Source of the DNA: Flectobacillus roseus
GTDB taxonomy: Bacteria; Bacteroidota; Bacteroidia; Cytophagales; Spirosomataceae
Length of the DNA stretch: 64,000 nt
NCBI RefSeq assembly: GCF_030056665.1
Contig: NZ_JASHIG010000012.1
Direction: 5' to 3' (one strand)
Under the pieces are notes generated by a model. It saw only the letters and a list, made by a program, of their open reading frames with translations, ran no database searches and was not told the DNA's origin. This document shows positions 62,326 to 64,000 of this stretch, piece by piece (position 1 is the stretch's first letter; every line of letters begins with the position of its first letter). The position numbers and the translations under genes were made by a program.

Positions 62326-63344
62326 ATCTGATAAGTTTTGTTTTAATAATTACGAAAAACTGCTACAAATTGTTTTTGAATGCAATTAATAACTTCTCAA
62401 AATGCTAATTCGTCGGCTAGATTGCCAAATAAAATCAAGATTAAAAATTGTTAATTTTATGGTTAAAATTGACAATCACAGAAAATTTTCCTGCAGGTTT
62501 CAAAAACACACTAAATACACTGTTTTTCTGGCAGCTAGGTAATTATACCATCAAAAATTGACCAAATAGTACCTATTTTTAACATATTTTAACATAATTT
62601 TAAATTTTTTTATTATGTTTTAAAATAAGTTATTATATTTAACGGTCTGCTTACAAAGAGTCTTTTTTGAGCAGTCCAATTTTCTAAAAAAAACGATTTG
62701 CAGAATTTTTTACTCCTAAATATTACTGGATGCAAAATATTTACTAATAAGGATACAAACTTGACAGAATTTGAAAGTATTTCTCTTGTAAGACCTACTT
62801 AGATCTTAGAGAGTTTCTTTCATGTAAACAATCACATACGTATTTTCTCCTTGTCATTCCTCTTTGTTGGTAGATAGCTTCTTTTGATTTTAGGCTTTAG
62901 ATTAAAACTTAAACCGAAACTAAATTTATTATCGTTGAATATTATCCTATTTCATAGGTGGTTTTTGACATAACTTGACTAATTAGCTTGAAGAACTTTA
63001 CCAACAATTCAACCAAACTAAAGGAAAACTATTTAGAATCAACAACAACTTCTGGGTGAAATCGCACTTAGGATCTTTCCTTTTACCATTCAATCTCAAA
63101 TAATCAAAATCCAAGCATTGTTTTGCTACAACTGCCTGTAAAAAGTGCGTCTATACGACTCTTATCGGGTTTTGATATTTCCATATTCATCTTTTCCATG
63201 CGGAATGATGCCTTTTTTACTGTGTGTACTCACAACTGAGTATACCCTTTCTGGGATACGTATATACTTATAGTTAGCTAGTTTATATTTCTTTTCCACC
63301 TTTAAAAAGAATCTTTTTACCAAACAATTTAAACAATAATCATT
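62326..63344. other. Long AT-rich region upstream of the second susC
   Basis: This roughly 1-kb divergent spacer has no recognised gene. The first half is strongly AT-rich with T- and A-runs around 62580-62640. The second half has no ORF of note. Long untranscribed or leader DNA before susC is also seen at 20850-21688. No promoter box or operator could be called with confidence. Confidence 0.5.
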
Positions 63345-64000
63345 ATGAGAAAACTCTTACTGCTTATTACTGTATTTCTTCTTGTACAGATAGGCAACGC
63401 GTTTGCACAAGATAGGCAAGTTACAGGGAAGGTGACCTCATCTGAAGATGGTGCTCCACTTCCTGGCGTTAGTATCTCAATTAAAGGTACACCCCGCGGA
63501 ACAACTTCGGGTGCAGATGGTTCCTACAAAATTGCTGTAGGGAAAGACGCTGTTTTGACATTTTCATTTGTGGGTTTTGCTGCTCAAACAGTTACTGTAG
63601 GCGGACAATCACAAATCAACGTGGCATTAAAAGTAAACACTTCACAAATCGAAGAAGTTGTGGTTACAGCTTTAGGTGTGAAGCGTTCAGAAAAATCTTT
63701 GGCTTACTCTGCTCAAAGTGTTAAGGATGAACAATTGAACACTATTCGTCAAACAAACTTAAACAACGCATTAGCTGGCAAAGTAGCTGGTATTCAGGTA
63801 CGTAGCCAGTCAACAGTAGCATTGGGTCGCGATGCTAGTATCCGTATCCGTGGTGCGGGTTCATTGAGCGACAAAGCTCCACTTTACATCCTTGACGGTA
63901 ACCCTGTAAGTTCATCTGACGTAAACTTAGATGACGTAGAATCAGTAACAGTATTGAAAGGTCCAAGTGCAACAGCACTTTACGGACAACGTGGTGATGC
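63345..64000 (+). CDS. SusC/RagA-like TonB-linked outer-membrane transporter, N-terminal part
   Basis: The frame is open from ATG 63345 to the window edge, giving 218 codons of a protein normally near 1000 residues. It starts with signal peptide MRKLLLLITVFLLVQIGNAF, then the carboxypeptidase-regulatory-like domain (QVTGKVTSSEDGAPLPGVSI), the TonB-box-like EEVVVTALGVKRSEK and the plug domain (ASIRIRGAGSLSDKAPLYIL, VLKGPSATALYGQRG). It differs clearly from the SusC at 17760-20849. A SusD partner is expected just beyond the window. Confidence 0.93.
   Translation, partial: MRKLLLLITVFLLVQIGNAFAQDRQVTGKVTSSEDGAPLPGVSISIKGTPRGTTSGADGSYKIAVGKDAVLTFSFVGFAAQTVTVGGQSQINVALKVNTSQIEEVVVTALGVKRSEKSLAYSAQSVKDEQLNTIRQTNLNNALAGKVAGIQVRSQSTVALGRDASIRIRGAGSLSDKAPLYILDGNPVSSSDVNLDDVESVTVLKGPSATALYGQRGD

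Noticed and set aside
1..64000. tRNA, rRNA, known riboswitch, integrase or transposase genes
   Set aside because: None was recognised on either strand. The long spacers were read for tRNA-like cloverleaf landmarks and for recombinase motifs without success, though small RNAs without sequence landmarks cannot be excluded.

Overview
The window reads as chromosomal DNA of a Bacteroidota bacterium, most likely a Cytophagales member of the Flectobacillus/Arcicella/Emticicia type (inference; no rRNA is present to confirm it). The signs are low GC, SusC/SusD outer-membrane pairs, many secreted glycoside hydrolases (GH97, GH29 twice, GH51), a DUF4290-murA pair, FG-GAP/UnbV proteins, several TAnnTTTG promoter boxes, and many short palindromic repeats between genes.

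Layout. 1-4550: the start of a beta-barrel-like protein, a GH97 glycosidase, an orphan LuxR-type response regulator and a HAD phosphatase. 4691-9490: a polysaccharide-export ABC transporter (Wzm/Wzt type) with two family-2 glycosyltransferases. 9847-22924: a glycan-utilisation-like locus on the minus strand (SusC, SusD, FG-GAP/UnbV protein, vanadium-type haloperoxidase, GH29 fucosidase) with a divergent ROK regulator. 23133-26713: a secreted unknown protein, a cyclase-family hydrolase preceded by the last 56 codons of a lost FAD-linked oxidase, a leucine-rich-repeat protein, and a decayed membrane-protein gene. 27074-34611: DUF4290 and murA (Asp in place of the fosfomycin-target Cys), an SRPBCC membrane protein, a large propeller sensor kinase, mgsA and an AHSA1-like protein. 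34705-43368: an M19 dipeptidase, two AraC regulators next to secreted GH29 and GH51 enzymes, and a Bcr/CflA-type MFS pump. 43556-51530: purL followed by a four-gene, AT-rich accessory island. 51714-64000: lipoproteins, an OmpR/HK two-component pair divergent from a Cys-repeat secreted protein, unknown secreted proteins, a secreted Gfo/Idh oxidoreductase, msrB, and the start of a second SusC.

The most notable region is 47220-51529. Four genes (a HEPN-like protein, a 902-residue protein with a KGGVGR ParA-type domain fused to a second P-loop NTPase, a helical protein and a RelE/ParE-like small protein) lie between two copies of the last codons of purL. The downstream copy also carries a terminator-like hairpin whose loop is the reverse complement of purL's own. 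This looks like a recombinase-less genomic islet targeted to the purL 3' end, carrying a candidate defence or signalling system plus a toxin-antitoxin-like pair.

The intergenic DNA holds at least two families of repeated palindromes: a 42-nt element with two nearly identical copies (plus a shorter relative), and a roughly 90-nt hairpin element with two copies, one framed by inverted REP-like palindromes. No tRNA, rRNA, CRISPR array, integrase or transposase gene was seen.
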